DNA of 64,000 bases from Methylomarinum sp965277025 (lineage in GTDB: Bacteria > Pseudomonadota > Gammaproteobacteria > Methylococcales > Methylomonadaceae). Location: positions 3,472,001 through 3,536,000 of the forward strand of contig OZ255706.1 of assembly GCA_965277025.1 (NCBI GenBank). Reading direction: 5' to 3'. The notes beneath the pieces were generated by a model that was not told where the DNA came from, did not search any database, and saw only the letters and a list, made by a program, of their open reading frames with translations. The translations under genes were made by a program, and so were the position numbers. Shown in pieces: positions 1 to 9,921 of this stretch. How positions within the stretch are numbered: position 1 is the first letter of the stretch; each line of letters starts with the position of its first letter.

Positions 1-180
1 TTGTCCACTTTGAAACGTCCAAACCAGCAACAAAAAAGAGTCAATGTAGATTTTCCTGTCTGGGTGATCAACTCTTTAGATAGAGAGGCTAGCCGGGTGG
101 GTGTTTCTCGCCAATCCATAATAAAGCTTTGGTTGGTAGAAAGACTCGAAGAACTTGCGTTAACAAGGCGCTCCAGCTGA
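1..180 (+). CDS. BrnA-like ribbon-helix-helix antitoxin (5' end may lie outside window)
   Basis: The frame is open from the first base and ends with TGA at 178-180. The 59 visible residues contain VNVDFPVWVINSLDRE followed by a helix-turn-helix stretch, ASRVGVSRQSIIKLWLVERL. This is the strand-helix-helix pattern of CopG/BrnA antitoxins, which bind DNA as dimers and neutralise a BrnT RNase toxin. Any toxin gene would lie upstream, outside the window. The first codon is TTG, so the true start could be here or further left. Family assignment comes from pattern only; a free-standing CopG regulator is the alternative. Confidence 0.6.
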   Translation: MSTLKRPNQQQKRVNVDFPVWVINSLDREASRVGVSRQSIIKLWLVERLEELALTRRSS

Positions 181-256
181 CCACAAAAGCGTCGCTTCTA
201 TCGTCACTATGCTTTTGCTGGTCAGCGGGGCTTAGATGTTATAACTGCCCTGTCGC

Positions 257-1507
257 CTAGTGTAACTGAATTTTCGCCTGCTCCAGATCAAAACGGGCAT
301 TGTTGAAATTATCGTGTGTCATGGTGCGCAGGTCTTCCGCTTTCAATACATCTGTATTGGTTGAAAGTCCCTGTTGATAGCGGTTCATGGTCACCTTAAG
401 GTTCTCATCCGCCTGAACAATCGCTTGTTGCGTCACTTTGATTCTCTTTCTGGTTTCTTCTCTGTCCATCCAGGCCTTTCGTACTTGCAGGGCGATTTGA
501 CTTTGTAAATCTTCTTGTTGTTCTTTGATAGACAATGCTTGTCTGACCAGGCTTTCTCCCTGGTGCCGCGTAGAACCATCAAATAATCGCCAGTTCATGC
601 CTACTCCCACCTGCCAAATACCTTCAAAGGCCTGATAGCGGTTTTCCTGATATTGATAACCGCCTTTAACCGACAACTAAGGCAACAACCTGGCCTTAAT
701 ACTGTCGGCCTGACGTTTCAGAGCCGTTCTGTTTTGTAAGAGCATTGCCATTTCAGGTCGGTTTGACACAGCTTGCTGGATCAATGCGCTCAGCGTTTCA
801 GTCATTGCAGCCGGGAATGTGGCTTCCAATTCCACCTTGGAATCTAACGGCCGGTTAATGACCTGGTTATAGCGTGCTTTGGCAATATCCAACTGGTTAA
901 TCAACTGCACCATTTGCTGTTGGGCATTGGCCAGTTCCACTTGTGCGGCTAACTGGTCATTACGTGCCACCATCCCTTGTGCAAACAGATTGTCCACATC
1001 CCTGGCATGTGCTTTGAGGGTTTCCACATGACTTTTTGCAACCTCAAGCGCACTTTCCGATCGCAATACATCAATAAAAGCCAATCCCACCTGTCTTTTC
1101 ACTGCCTGCTGCATCACTGTGTGTTGATGTTGTGTCGCCTTTACCCGCGCCTTGGCCGATTCAATATCATGATGAATGCGTCCACTGGTAAAAACCGGCA
1201 GGCTGACCATCGCCTGCGCACGCCCACTGCCCGGCTCATTGGTGTTGAAAGTCGCCGTTTGTCCACTAATCTGTGTTTTGGCCGCCGGTGTTTCACTCAG
1301 TTGTGTATAACCACCACCAATTTCAAGCTGGGGCAATCGTTGGCCTTCAGCTGAATAGAGTTGTTGTCTGGAAGAGGATACCATTTCATCGGCCGATTTA
1401 ATCCGGTGATTATGCTCCAGGGCCTGTTCCAGGGTTTCTGCATAAACCGGATAACTTAAAGCCGCCATAATCCCGGCCAGACCAATTATTCCCTGAATTT
1501 TTGTCAT
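257..1507 (-). pseudogene. TolC-family outer-membrane efflux protein, interrupted by in-frame TAG
   Basis: Reads as one frame from ATG at 1507 to 257, broken only by TAG at 677-679. The N-terminal part has a signal peptide (MTKIQGIIGLAGIMAALSYP...YAETLEQAL) and the long amphipathic helices of TolC/OprM channels. The stop falls in LLP-stop-LSVKGGY, where family members usually have PQL, so a CAG-to-TAG change is likely. An upstream in-frame ATG at 1546 is rejected because its 13 codons come from the palindromic repeat next door. The gene is divergent from the EmrAB-type genes, whose outer-membrane exit duct it would have been. The product should be a truncated 276-residue protein unless TAG is suppressed. 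Confidence 0.8.
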
Positions 1508-1532
1508 TATTTTTTCCTGCTGTGTATTTAGG

Positions 1533-1765
1533 GAAGCACCGAACAAATCATCCCTGATTTGTCAGCGCCCGCAAAGCGGAAATGCGATTTCCGCTTGGCT
1601 CACAAAATCAATGGCTTGCAGCCATCGATTTTGGCAACACATCCCTGTGTTGCAAGGAATCGCGAATAAATCAGCGATTCCTTAGAGAAGCACTGAATTA
1701 TCCACGATTCAAGCGGCACATGGATGCGCCGCTGGAATTGTGATTTAATCAGCGATTGTTTGTCT
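1533..1765. repeat. Dispersed multi-hairpin palindromic repeat (copy 1, plus a partial second unit)
   Basis: This fills most of the gap between the divergent tolC-like and emrA-like genes. It is a chain of short palindromes: AAATCATCCCTGATTT, GCGGAAATGCGATTTCCGC, a stem around AATCAATGGC/GCCATCGATT, and GAATCGC...GCGATTC. A shorter, similar block follows at about 1685-1765. Related copies lie at about 43449-43604 and 46608-46770, with fragments near 18755, 24050 and 28970. It resembles REP/BIME or MITE-type non-coding repeats. No gene is seen in it; the promoter of 1852-2865 probably lies at 1770-1840. Confidence 0.75.
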
Positions 1766-1851
1766 GTTCCAGTAAATTTTCTCGAAAAACTATTCCCTTA
1801 TAAATTATCCGGGCTAAATTTAACTATTCATTCTAGCAAAGGATTAAAAAA

Positions 1852-2865
1852 ATGCGTGGGCGCTCATTGATCATCAGTTCAATCATTCTGATTTTTCTCC
1901 TGATTGGCGGCATTCTGTGGTATTTGGACAGACAACAATATGAGAGTACCGATAACGCTTACCTGAAAGCCGATATGATTCTCATCAGCCCCAAAGTCCA
2001 GGGCTATATCATTGAGATGAATATCGATGACAACCAGCTTGTGAAACAAGGAGATGTGTTACTCAGCATCGATCCACGCGATTACCAGGCCCGGGTAGAC
2101 CAGGCCAGTGCCCAGTGCGCAAGTTTACAGGCAGATATCACGCAGCTTGAGGCGCAAAAACAGGTGCAACAGGCTAAAATCAGCCAGGCAAAAGCCGATG
2201 TTCAAGCCAGCCAAATTACCCTCAATTTGCTGTTAAAAGATCTTAAACGATTCAAAAACCTGATTAAACAGGGTTCTGCCAGTACCCGGTCAGTCGATAA
2301 AATTCAAATGCAATACCGACAAACACTGGCTGTTCTGAATGGCCTGAAAGCCCATCAACTCGCCGAACAAGCCCAATTACAAACATTGGACAGTCAAATT
2401 AATGCAACTTATGCCCGCTTGAAAAGTGCTCAAGCGCAATTGCGCCTGGCCAAGCTGGATCTGGAAAATACCCGACTGATTGCACCAGCTGAAGGTGTGA
2501 TTGGCCGTCGCAGCGTACAAGTTGGCCAACTGGTTCGTCCCGGTCTGGCGCTGGCTTATCTGGTCGAGACTGGAAATGTGTGGATTGAAGCTAATTTCAA
2601 AGAAACCCAGATTGCCGACATGCAGCCAGGCCAATCGGTCGAAATACATGTTGACGCCTACCCTGACCAGGTTTTTTACGGCAAAGTGCAAAGCTTCTCC
2701 CCGGCAACAGGTTCGGAGTTCAGTATTTTACCGCCAGAGAATGCGACCGGAAACTTCACCAAAATTGTTCGCCGTATTCCGGTTAAAATAGTGTTTGATC
2801 CTGACCAGAATATCGACCGGCTGAAGGCAGGCTTCTCTGTGGTCGTTCGGGTTAAAGTCAGGTAA
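1852..2865 (+). CDS. HlyD/EmrA-type membrane fusion protein
   Basis: A 337-residue periplasmic adaptor of a tripartite drug exporter. One N-terminal membrane anchor (SLIISSIILIFLLIGGILWY) is followed by the EmrA-type motif YESTDNAYLKAD, a lipoyl half, a long alpha-helical hairpin rich in Q and A (about residues 80-200), a second lipoyl half (LIAPAEGVIGRRSVQVGQ) and a beta-barrel region. ATG at 1852 follows an AAAGGA ribosome-binding site. It ends three bases before the MFS gene, so the two form an operon. The natural outer-membrane partner is the broken TolC-family gene upstream on the other strand. Substrate is unknown. Confidence 0.9.
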   Translation: MRGRSLIISSIILIFLLIGGILWYLDRQQYESTDNAYLKADMILISPKVQGYIIEMNIDDNQLVKQGDVLLSIDPRDYQARVDQASAQCASLQADITQLEAQKQVQQAKISQAKADVQASQITLNLLLKDLKRFKNLIKQGSASTRSVDKIQMQYRQTLAVLNGLKAHQLAEQAQLQTLDSQINATYARLKSAQAQLRLAKLDLENTRLIAPAEGVIGRRSVQVGQLVRPGLALAYLVETGNVWIEANFKETQIADMQPGQSVEIHVDAYPDQVFYGKVQSFSPATGSEFSILPPENATGNFTKIVRRIPVKIVFDPDQNIDRLKAGFSVVVRVKVR

Positions 2866-2868
2866 CTC

Positions 2869-4419
2869 ATGTCTGATACTCAAACAAGCAACCTGCCTCT
2901 CCGTCACTGGATAGGTTTCTTCAGCATGGCGCTTGGCGTTTTCATGGCGGTGCTGGATATTCAAATTGTCGCCAGTTCCTTACAGGAAATTCAGGCCGGA
3001 TTGTCTGCAACTCAGGATGAAATAGCCTGGGTACAGACCTCTTATTTAATTGCCGAAATCATCATTATTCCCTTGTCTGGCTGGCTCTGCACCGTCTTTT
3101 CCACTCGCTATTTGTTTATGATGTCAGCAGGTGGCTTCACTCTTGCCAGTCTGGCTTGCGCTTTTGCCCGGAATTTACCGTCCATGATTGTATTCCGCGC
3201 CTTTCAGGGCTTTCTCGGTGGCGCCATGATTCCTGTCACGTTTACTGCTATTTTTGTCATGTTTCCCCGTCACCTGCAGCCGGCCATGACAATCGTTCTG
3301 GGACTCATCGTTACCATTGCGCCTACCATCGGCCCCGTTCTGGGTGGATACCTGACAGCTACCTATAGCTGGGAAGTATTATTTTTAATCAATCTGCTAC
3401 CCGGTATCGCTGTTTGTCTGCTGGTCTGGATGTTTGTCTCAATTGACCAGCCAGACTGGGGGTTATTGAAAAAAATCGATTTTGTCGGCATCATCCTGAT
3501 CGCTCTATTTCTCGGTAGTTTACAGTTCGTATTGGAAGAAGGTTCTCGTAAACAATGGTTTGATGATCCGCTTATTGTTTTTCTTACCATCGTTTCTATC
3601 GTCAGCGGCATTGCCATGTTAATTTGGGAACTTCGCATCCCGGAACCGATTATTGATTTATATGCTTTTCGCAATATCAATTTTTCAGTTGGCTGTCTGT
3701 ATAGTTTTGTTTTGGGTATCGGCTTGTACACCATCATTTACCTGACACCAATTTACTTGGCTAGCGTAAAGGGACTCAACAGCTTGCAAATTGGTTATTA
3801 TTTAATGGTCGTTGGCCTGTTTCAGTTAGTGTCAGCCTTTATCGCCGGCCCATTGGAGAAAAAAATGGATCTGCGCTGGATGCTGGCGCTGGGCTTTGGG
3901 CTGTTTGCCTGGGGTTCGTGGATGAATGCCAGCCTGACCGCCGAAGCCGGCTATTGGGAATTCTTCTGGCCGCAAGCAGTTCGTGGCATGGCGCTGATGC
4001 TGTGTTTTCTGCCGATCAACACCCTGGCATTGGGTTTGTTGCCAGCGGAAGAAGTCAACAACGCCAGCGGGCTGTACAATTTGATGCGCAACCTGGGTGG
4101 GGCAATTGGTCCTGCCATCGCCAATACCGAGTTGATTCACTACACCAAAGCCAATTACGCCGCCTTGCGTGAATCTTTTAGCGCAACCGATCTGGTCGTA
4201 CAAAACACCATCGAACAATTGACTGGTTTAATGGAAACATTCAATCTGCCTGAGCCACGACTTGCCGCTATCAAACAACTGGCGGGCCTTGCGCTACGCG
4301 ATGCCGAAGTGATTACTTTTAACAATCTTTTCATGGCCATCGGCGCCATTTTTTTCCTGTCGCTACTGATTGCACCATTTTTGAAGAAAGTCGACCCGGA
4401 TTCTGTTTCTGCTCATTGA
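2869..4419 (+). CDS. DHA2-family MFS drug exporter (EmrB-like)
   Basis: A 516-residue, 14-helix proton-drug antiporter. The sequence shows the DHA2 signature: LDIQIVASSLQEIQ in helix 1, AWVQTSYLIAEIIIIPLSGWL in helix 2, and the antiporter motif C region GPVLGGYLTATYSWEVLFLIN. Length is normal for EmrB. It starts three bases after the adaptor gene and ends one base before the nuclease-like gene, so all three are probably co-transcribed. It is expected to pump hydrophobic compounds through the adaptor to an outer-membrane channel. The exact substrate cannot be told from sequence. Confidence 0.92.
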   Translation: MSDTQTSNLPLRHWIGFFSMALGVFMAVLDIQIVASSLQEIQAGLSATQDEIAWVQTSYLIAEIIIIPLSGWLCTVFSTRYLFMMSAGGFTLASLACAFARNLPSMIVFRAFQGFLGGAMIPVTFTAIFVMFPRHLQPAMTIVLGLIVTIAPTIGPVLGGYLTATYSWEVLFLINLLPGIAVCLLVWMFVSIDQPDWGLLKKIDFVGIILIALFLGSLQFVLEEGSRKQWFDDPLIVFLTIVSIVSGIAMLIWELRIPEPIIDLYAFRNINFSVGCLYSFVLGIGLYTIIYLTPIYLASVKGLNSLQIGYYLMVVGLFQLVSAFIAGPLEKKMDLRWMLALGFGLFAWGSWMNASLTAEAGYWEFFWPQAVRGMALMLCFLPINTLALGLLPAEEVNNASGLYNLMRNLGGAIGPAIANTELIHYTKANYAALRESFSATDLVVQNTIEQLTGLMETFNLPEPRLAAIKQLAGLALRDAEVITFNNLFMAIGAIFFLSLLIAPFLKKVDPDSVSAH

Positions 4420-4420
4420 C

Positions 4421-5251
4421 ATGAAAAAATGCGTCATACTCTTATCCCTTATTCAGTGTTTATACGCACCCGTTCTGTCAGCCGAAATTTTTGTCTGGCA
4501 AGACCGATACGGACAAAAACATTATTCAGACCAGCCTCGAGAAAATGCCAAAGCTTTATCCATACTGCCTGGTTATGCCTGGCTGTCCGTCAAATATATC
4601 TATGATGGCGATACGATAAAACTGGAAAATGGGCAAAAAATTCGCTTGTCTGGAATCAATGCGCCCGAAGTGGCAAACCGATATCATAATGGTGAGCCGT
4701 TCGGCGAAAAGGCCCGCCAATGGTTATCCAATAAACTGAATGGTAAAAGTATACGTCTTGAAACTGACATCGAAAAACACGATAAATACGGTCGCCTGAT
4801 CGCTCATGCATTTACCCGTGAAGGCGAACATATCAACGCACTGCTGTTAAAAAATGGTTTGGCTTTCGTGACGCTGCATCCACCCAATTTGAAATATGCC
4901 GATACCCTTTGGCAAGCCCAGAAACAGGCGGAAGAAAAAGGTCTGGGATTGTGGAGCCACCCCTATTTTGCGCCGAAAAACTATACGGAAATCAGTGGAA
5001 AATTCAACAAGGGCTGGCATAGAATCCGGGGTAGAATCATCAAGATCAAACAAACTCGGCGCAATATCTATTTAAAATTCTCAGCTCAATTCAGCGTCAA
5101 AATTCCTTACAAATATCAGAGCGCATTCCCCGCTTTTGAACATTATGTTGGCAAACTCATTGAGGCACGCGGCTGGTTAAACAAATCCCGTTATGGTTAT
5201 CAACTGATGATCAGACATCCGGTTGATATATTGGTATTGGATAAAAATTGA
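4421..5251 (+). CDS. Secreted thermonuclease-like protein with N-terminal DUF4124-like segment
   Basis: 276 residues. A signal peptide (about residues 1-21) is followed by a DUF4124-like segment (IFVWQDRYGQKHYSDQP) and a staphylococcal-nuclease fold. The catalytic pattern is present: YDGDTIKL (metal-binding Asp), RLSGINAPE (Arg and Glu), and DKYGRLIAHAF (second Arg). The C-terminal 80 residues look like an extra OB-type domain. Such proteins cut DNA or RNA in the periplasm or outside the cell using calcium. It starts one base after the MFS gene stop, so it is likely in the emrAB-type operon, although no functional link is known. Confidence 0.85.
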   Translation: MKKCVILLSLIQCLYAPVLSAEIFVWQDRYGQKHYSDQPRENAKALSILPGYAWLSVKYIYDGDTIKLENGQKIRLSGINAPEVANRYHNGEPFGEKARQWLSNKLNGKSIRLETDIEKHDKYGRLIAHAFTREGEHINALLLKNGLAFVTLHPPNLKYADTLWQAQKQAEEKGLGLWSHPYFAPKNYTEISGKFNKGWHRIRGRIIKIKQTRRNIYLKFSAQFSVKIPYKYQSAFPAFEHYVGKLIEARGWLNKSRYGYQLMIRHPVDILVLDKN

Positions 5252-5287
5252 TAACGGAGTGCTAACACACTCCGTTAGTATTAAAAA
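5252..5287. terminator. Hairpin between convergent genes, probable bidirectional terminator
   Basis: AACGGAGTG and its complement CACTCCGTT form a stem around a short CTAACA loop, followed by an A/T-rich tail on both strands. It sits between the stops of the nuclease-like gene (+) and the HDOD gene (-), the usual place for a shared terminator. Confidence 0.55.
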
Positions 5288-5288
5288 A

Positions 5289-6128
5289 TCAATCCACCAA
5301 TCCATCCAGACCGGATTCCAGCTCCAGTATCTGGGCTATTTTTTCTTCTGTTTCATTTACATCCAGCCCCAGTTTTTGCCAGATATCCTGCGGCACTTCA
5401 ACAGCGATTTCTTCAGCGCTTTTACCGTTGCGCTTGGCATTACTGATAAATCGACCTAAATAAACACAACAGGCCATTAAAGCGACTTCATCGTCATCTG
5501 CCTTTAATGGTTCCCCCGAATAACGCACCGTATTTACCAGTTCCTGAGCAAATTTCCAACGCTCACAAAGCGCAGCACAAGCTTTTTCACTGGTAAAGCC
5601 TAAACGTTTTCTTTCATATTCAGACCTAAGTTCACCAGCCTTAACGTGCTGGTCAATTTCATTGGCCACTTTGGGCGCCGCTAAATGAATCAGAATAATC
5701 CCCAACCCACTGAGTAATCCAGCCGTATAAACGGTTTCACTGTTTTCAAGCCCTGCCTGTTCTGCCAGCCACTTAGCATATGTCGCAGTTAAAAAACTAT
5801 CGGCCCAGAACTCTTTGATATTGACGCCCGGAATATCGGAAACCGAACTGACGATTCCGGAGGCGATAATCAAGGATTTCAATTGTCCCATGCCTAACAA
5901 GACCACGGCTTCGTCTATGGAACCAATTTTCCTGGACAAACCGAAGTGTGCGGAATTGACCAGCCGTAGCACCTTCAGCGCGATAACCTATTCTTTTTCG
6001 ACATTGTTGGCGATTGCATTGAAATCAAAATCCGGGTTATTCACCTGTGCAATCAATTCCCTGACGACTTCGGGAATTTGCGGGACTTTATGAATTTGAT
6101 CGAATAATTTTTCGATAGTCAGTTTCAT
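5289..6128 (-). pseudogene. HDOD-domain protein, interrupted by in-frame TAG
   Basis: ATG at 6128 opens a frame (MKLTIEKLFDQIHKVPQIPE...) that runs to 5289 with a single stop, TAG at 5998-6000. The residues around it, NVEKE-stop-VIALKVLRLVNSAHFG, match the HDOD core, where a residue such as Gln would be normal; a CAG-to-TAG change explains it. The 3' part has the rest of the HDOD fold. HDOD proteins are non-catalytic HD-like signalling modules. This is the second TAG interruption within the first 6 kb. A re-start at the ATG at 5972 could give a truncated protein. Confidence 0.8.
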
Positions 6129-6235
6129 GACTGAAAGGCTCCAGGTAGTTGCTTATGACATACTAAAGTCTAGATGACATCTGTAAAAAAACTACTGGAA
6201 TGAAAGATATTTTACTGAGCCTTAAAGAGGCAATT

Positions 6236-7457
6236 CTCTGTACATGACAAAAAATATTAAAAGCTAGCGTAGCTCGTTGAAATGTAATTAAATACCGCAT
6301 TTTGTTTTAACGAATATGAATAACGGGACATTACAAATCAACGAGCTAACTGCCATATTAACTGAGCACTTTCAATGGAACAAGGCAAGAATCGTTTGTT
6401 TTGTGGGTATGTTAATTGCTTTGATGGCAGTTAGCACGGTCAATCTGGCCCAGCTCGCCGTATTCTTTCCCAGTCGGGCAAAAATTTCCTCACGATATCG
6501 ACGGATGCAACGATTTTTCAGTGACCATTGGCTGGATTACAATGAAGTCGCTCATTTCATCATGAAACTGTTTGGTTTCACTGATCAGGATTACTATCTG
6601 ACGTTAGACAGGACGAATTGGAAGTGGGGTAAAACCAATATTAATCTGCTGGTGCTTGCCGTGGTTTATCGGGGTGCCGCCATTCCTGTGTATTGGTTGC
6701 CTTTAAACAAGCGGGGCAACTCTAATACGAAGGAACGTATAGCGCTGATGAAACGCTTTATTGCGCAGTTTGGCCGACATCACATCAAAGGTCTTTTGGC
6801 TGATCGGGAGTTTATTGGAGACGAATGGATGGGCTGGTTGTTTGAGCAAGAGATTCCCTTTTATATCCGTATTCGCAACAACGCCTGGACAACCAATGCC
6901 CAAGGCCAGCGAATACGCGTAGAGCGTTTGTTTTATGGGCTTAAGCCGGGCAGCACACGACACCTCTCAACAGCACGCTATTTGGGAAATTGTTCAATTT
7001 ATCTCAGTGGGTTACGGCTGAGTGATGGTGAGTTATTAATCATCGTCTGTCAGCATTTGAACCCTGATGCGATTAAAATTTATGGCTTGCGTTGGGAAAT
7101 CGAAACGCTTTTTGGCTGTTTAAAAGGACGGGGATTCAAACTTGAGGAAACGCGTGTAGTCGGTTATCTTCGGATCAAAAAATTGTTAGTACTTCCCGTT
7201 ATTGCTTTCTGTTGGTCACATAAGGTAGGCGAATGGAAACATGATTGCGAGTTACCAATAAAAACCAAAACACATCAGCGGCTCGCGCAAAGCCTGTTTC
7301 GATATGGATTAGATTGTATCCGCTCAACGTTGTTTAATGTCTTATCTCAACCAAAAAGGATGATTAGAAAAGTGATTGCTCTTTTGCACCCCATACCTTT
7401 TGTCACTGGAATACATGAGGCTCAATTGTCATAAGTTAATTTTTGTCATGTACAGAG
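6236..7457 (+). mobile_element. IS4-type (IS10-like) insertion sequence, copy 1, intact
   Basis: Ends are inverted repeats CTCTGTACATGACAAAAA. It is flanked by a 9-bp direct repeat GAGGCAATT at 6227-6235 and 7458-7466. A 9-bp duplication is typical of IS10-like IS4 elements. Two more copies lie at 10163-11385 and 37536-40420. Confidence 0.92.
6316..7434 (+). CDS. IS4-type DDE transposase
   Basis: 372 residues, intact. The DDE pattern is visible: TLDRTNWKWGK (first Asp), GLLADREFIGDEW (second Asp with the YREK-like region), and LRWEIETLFGCLKGRGFKLEETR (Glu). It is the only copy of the three in the window that is uninterrupted, so it could in principle mobilise the other two. Confidence 0.9.
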   Translation: MNNGTLQINELTAILTEHFQWNKARIVCFVGMLIALMAVSTVNLAQLAVFFPSRAKISSRYRRMQRFFSDHWLDYNEVAHFIMKLFGFTDQDYYLTLDRTNWKWGKTNINLLVLAVVYRGAAIPVYWLPLNKRGNSNTKERIALMKRFIAQFGRHHIKGLLADREFIGDEWMGWLFEQEIPFYIRIRNNAWTTNAQGQRIRVERLFYGLKPGSTRHLSTARYLGNCSIYLSGLRLSDGELLIIVCQHLNPDAIKIYGLRWEIETLFGCLKGRGFKLEETRVVGYLRIKKLLVLPVIAFCWSHKVGEWKHDCELPIKTKTHQRLAQSLFRYGLDCIRSTLFNVLSQPKRMIRKVIALLHPIPFVTGIHEAQLS

Positions 7458-7600
7458 GAGGCAATTAATGCCGCTCAGTTCTAAAAATAGCCATCTCGAA
7501 ATACCGGCAACGCTGGTTCTTATCCGGCTTAATGAATAAATTAGTCCGCTAATTCACTGATAAGCCGTGATGATAGTTTGCTTTGCAAAATGGTGCTTAG

Positions 7601-8986
7601 CAGGCTGTTGAAAAACGCCCCTATGCCTCCGGCTCCAGCCCTTCATTTTGGGTTAAATTTACCTCTGGATGGCCTGATTAGCCAGGTTTTCCGGTATCAG
7701 CCGGTTTATATTGCCCTTTCGAGGCTTTATTTCCGCCTTTTGGCGGATTTCAGGCACAACGGTGCCTACGCAGTTGAATAACGCCATTGTAACAGGGTCA
7801 TCAGGCGGGTCAGATTATACGCTGCGAAGGTGAATACGGTTTGGGCAGTCACTTTTTTCACTCCGCGAAATCGGGTTTGACGTAATCCCCCAACAGTTTT
7901 GCTCCAGCCAAAGACTTCTTCGATCCGTTTACGGATTTTGAGACTGCTGGTATAGCCTGGGTATCGGGTCGTCCGCTTGTCAATCGCCGAACCTTTCGCT
8001 TTTTGAGTTACATGCGGGGTCACCTTCATGGCACGTAGTTCGGCAACGAAGTTCTGGGTATCATAGTTTTTGTCACTGCCCACTGTGGCACCCGCTTTTT
8101 TGACGCTGCGTTTGATCATTTTTGTCGCCGCCTCCCGCCCGGCCGTTCCTGTCGCCCGGGTCACTTCAACATCGATGACCAAACCATGGCGATTTTCCAT
8201 GAGTGCATGGCCCGGAAAAGCGAGTTGGGCTTTATCGCCCTGACTTTTTTTATACATCCTTGCTTCCGGGTCCGTTGTCGATTCATGCGTGTCGTTACAG
8301 CGTTTCTCGCCTTTGAAGTTGACACTCGGATTGCGGGTGGAATCCTCCGGCGGCCGGCTCGAACCGTCTTTGGCCTTGATGCTTTTCACAGAAGCCCAGG
8401 CCTTGATTAGCGTGCCATCAACCGAAAAGTGTTCATCGGAGACTAAATCCTGCCATTCGGCCAGGCACAGCACACGATCAAAAAACAAACGACTGACGCG
8501 CTCATTCAATAGACGGTCACGATTGGCGCTGAACGTTGAATGATCCCCAACCTCATCATCCATTGATAAGCCGACAAACCAACGATACAGCAGATTGAAA
8601 TCAATGTGTTCGATCAGTTGCCGCTCCGAACGAATGGAAAACAGGATTTGCAACAAACTGGCACGGAGTAAACGCTCGGGAGGAATTGACGCCCGGCCCC
8701 GTCGGGAATACAGGGCAGCGAACTCCTCATCCAAAGTAGTCAATAGAATATCGACCAAATATCGTAGTTTGCGTAAAGGATGATCACCCGGAATTCTAGA
8801 TTCCAGCGTCCGATAACTGAATAATTCGTTTTGGGTATAATCAATGCCGCGCATAACGAATAAAAAATCGGGGAATATCAAATGGATTGAATCATTTTAC
8901 CATAAATAACAATTAGTTATGTAATCAAATGCCAATTATGGCAACGAAACAATGCGGCCTCCAGGTTGGATTAAATCAACAGCCTG
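7601..8986 (-). mobile_element. IS5-type insertion sequence, copy 1
   Basis: 1,386 bp bounded by CAGGCTGTTGA and its complement TCAACAGCCTG. Its twin is at 24131-25516 with the same length and ends. The flanks are TTAG on the left and TTAA on the right, so the target duplication is imperfect. It abuts an IS3 transposase fragment on the right with no matching 5' fragment on the left, which suggests a deletion or rearrangement after insertion. Confidence 0.88.
7766..8854 (-). CDS. IS5-type DDE transposase
   Basis: 362 residues from ATG at 8854; an upstream TTG at 8881 would add nine residues (LIFPDFLFV). N-terminal DUF772-like region (SIPPERLLRASLLQILFSIRSERQL), then DEHFSVDGTLIKAWAS (first Asp), GSDKNYDTQNF (second Asp) and RKRIEEVFGWSKTVGG (Glu). 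Nearly identical to the copy at 24263-25351; one visible difference is VGDHSTF here versus VWDHSTF there. Intact. Confidence 0.9.
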   Translation of the reverse strand: MRGIDYTQNELFSYRTLESRIPGDHPLRKLRYLVDILLTTLDEEFAALYSRRGRASIPPERLLRASLLQILFSIRSERQLIEHIDFNLLYRWFVGLSMDDEVGDHSTFSANRDRLLNERVSRLFFDRVLCLAEWQDLVSDEHFSVDGTLIKAWASVKSIKAKDGSSRPPEDSTRNPSVNFKGEKRCNDTHESTTDPEARMYKKSQGDKAQLAFPGHALMENRHGLVIDVEVTRATGTAGREAATKMIKRSVKKAGATVGSDKNYDTQNFVAELRAMKVTPHVTQKAKGSAIDKRTTRYPGYTSSLKIRKRIEEVFGWSKTVGGLRQTRFRGVKKVTAQTVFTFAAYNLTRLMTLLQWRYSTA

Positions 8987-9652
8987 TTAAATACATTGGG
9001 TTATCCTGTCAGCCGTAACAAGACAAGGAAATTGATGAAAGAAGCGGATGTAAAGGCGCGACAGCGCAAGAAGTTCAAAGTGACGACCAACAGCAATCAC
9101 AAACAGCCGGTGTTTGACAACCTGTTGGAACGTCAGTTTGATGTACCCCAAATCGACCAGGTTTACGCCTCTGATGTAACGTACATTTGGACACAAGAGG
9201 GCTGGTTATATCTGGCCGTGGTAATTGATCTGTGTTCACGTCGAGTAGTTGGCTGAAGCATGAGTTCGCGCATGAAAGCCCAATTGGTTTGTGATGCCCT
9301 GAAGACGGCCATCTGGCAACACAGGCCGGAAGCCGGTTTGATCCATCATTCGGATCGGGGCTCGCAGTATGCCAGCAAGGCCTTCCGGCGATTGCTCAGG
9401 GCGCATGGATTTCATGGCAGCATGAGCCGCAAGGGTAACTGCTGGGATAACGCGGTTGTTGAAAGTTTCTTTGGTAGCTTGAAGCAGGAACAAGTACAAT
9501 GGCAGCACTACCAGACTCGCCATGAAGCGCAGCAGGATATATTGGAATATATCACCATGTTCTATAATCCTCGGAGACTCCATTCCCATTTGGGTTATAT
9601 GAGTCCTTGTGATTACGAGAAGAAATTATTGAAAGTGAAAAAAGCGGCTTAA
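8987..9652 (+). pseudogene. IS3-family transposase (OrfB) remnant, 5' truncated and with TGA in the core
   Basis: Starts directly at the IS5 end and lacks the N-terminal part of OrfB. It keeps the HTH_21 tail (KARQRKKFKVTT), the rve core with SDVTYIWTQEGWLYLAVVIDL (first Asp), SDRGSQYASKAF (second Asp) and CWDNAVVESFFGSLKQE (Glu). TGA at 9254-9256 interrupts VVG-stop-SMSSRMKAQ, where Trp is standard in this family (TGG to TGA). It is inactive on both counts. The tail to about 9668 (GGTGTCACAAAACACC) may be the IS right end. Confidence 0.85.
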
Positions 9653-9861
9653 CTGGGGTGTCACAAAACACCTGACCACGTCAAATTTTCCCGCATAAAA
9701 TTACAGAAGCTGGAATAGATCAGCACTAAACACAAACCATGGAACTAGTGCAGCACCCATTTTACTTTGTCGGACTGAGTGAATTATAAGTTATGGTATT
9801 AAGAACTTCTGAAAACCTGTCCATTAATATAAGAATGGTGTTGTACTGGATCAATTATAGT

Positions 9862-9895
9862 CTATTCTTCTATTCGGTATAGTTAACTGTTATGC
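9862..9895 (+). other. attI-like integron recombination site (left copy)
   Basis: The sequence CTATTCTTCTATTCGG and TATAGTTAACTGTTATGC ends in a GTTATGC core and is followed at once by a small + strand gene, as in a first integron cassette. The same segment, with one difference, occurs in inverse orientation at 13363-13397 next to an integrase gene. No integrase gene is seen upstream here. The 200 bases to the left (9660-9861) show no gene. Confidence 0.55.
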
Positions 9896-9921
9896 CCACA
9901 AAACCTCAACAAGGAGCGAAA

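Noticed and set aside
1507..1546. Upstream ATG for the TolC-family gene (MFGASLNTQQEKI)
   Set aside because: The extra codons lie in the palindromic repeat and displace the signal peptide from the N-terminus.
5252..5287. Possible second CIRCE element (contains GAGTGCTAA)
   Set aside because: Only one half-site matches; the other arm and the nine-base spacing are absent. It fits a terminator hairpin between convergent genes better.
677..6000. TAG reassigned as a sense codon (for example pyrrolysine or Gln code)
   Set aside because: hflD and the IS1595 fragment end naturally with TAG at the expected C-terminus, and most genes show no internal TAG, so ordinary nonsense mutation is simpler.
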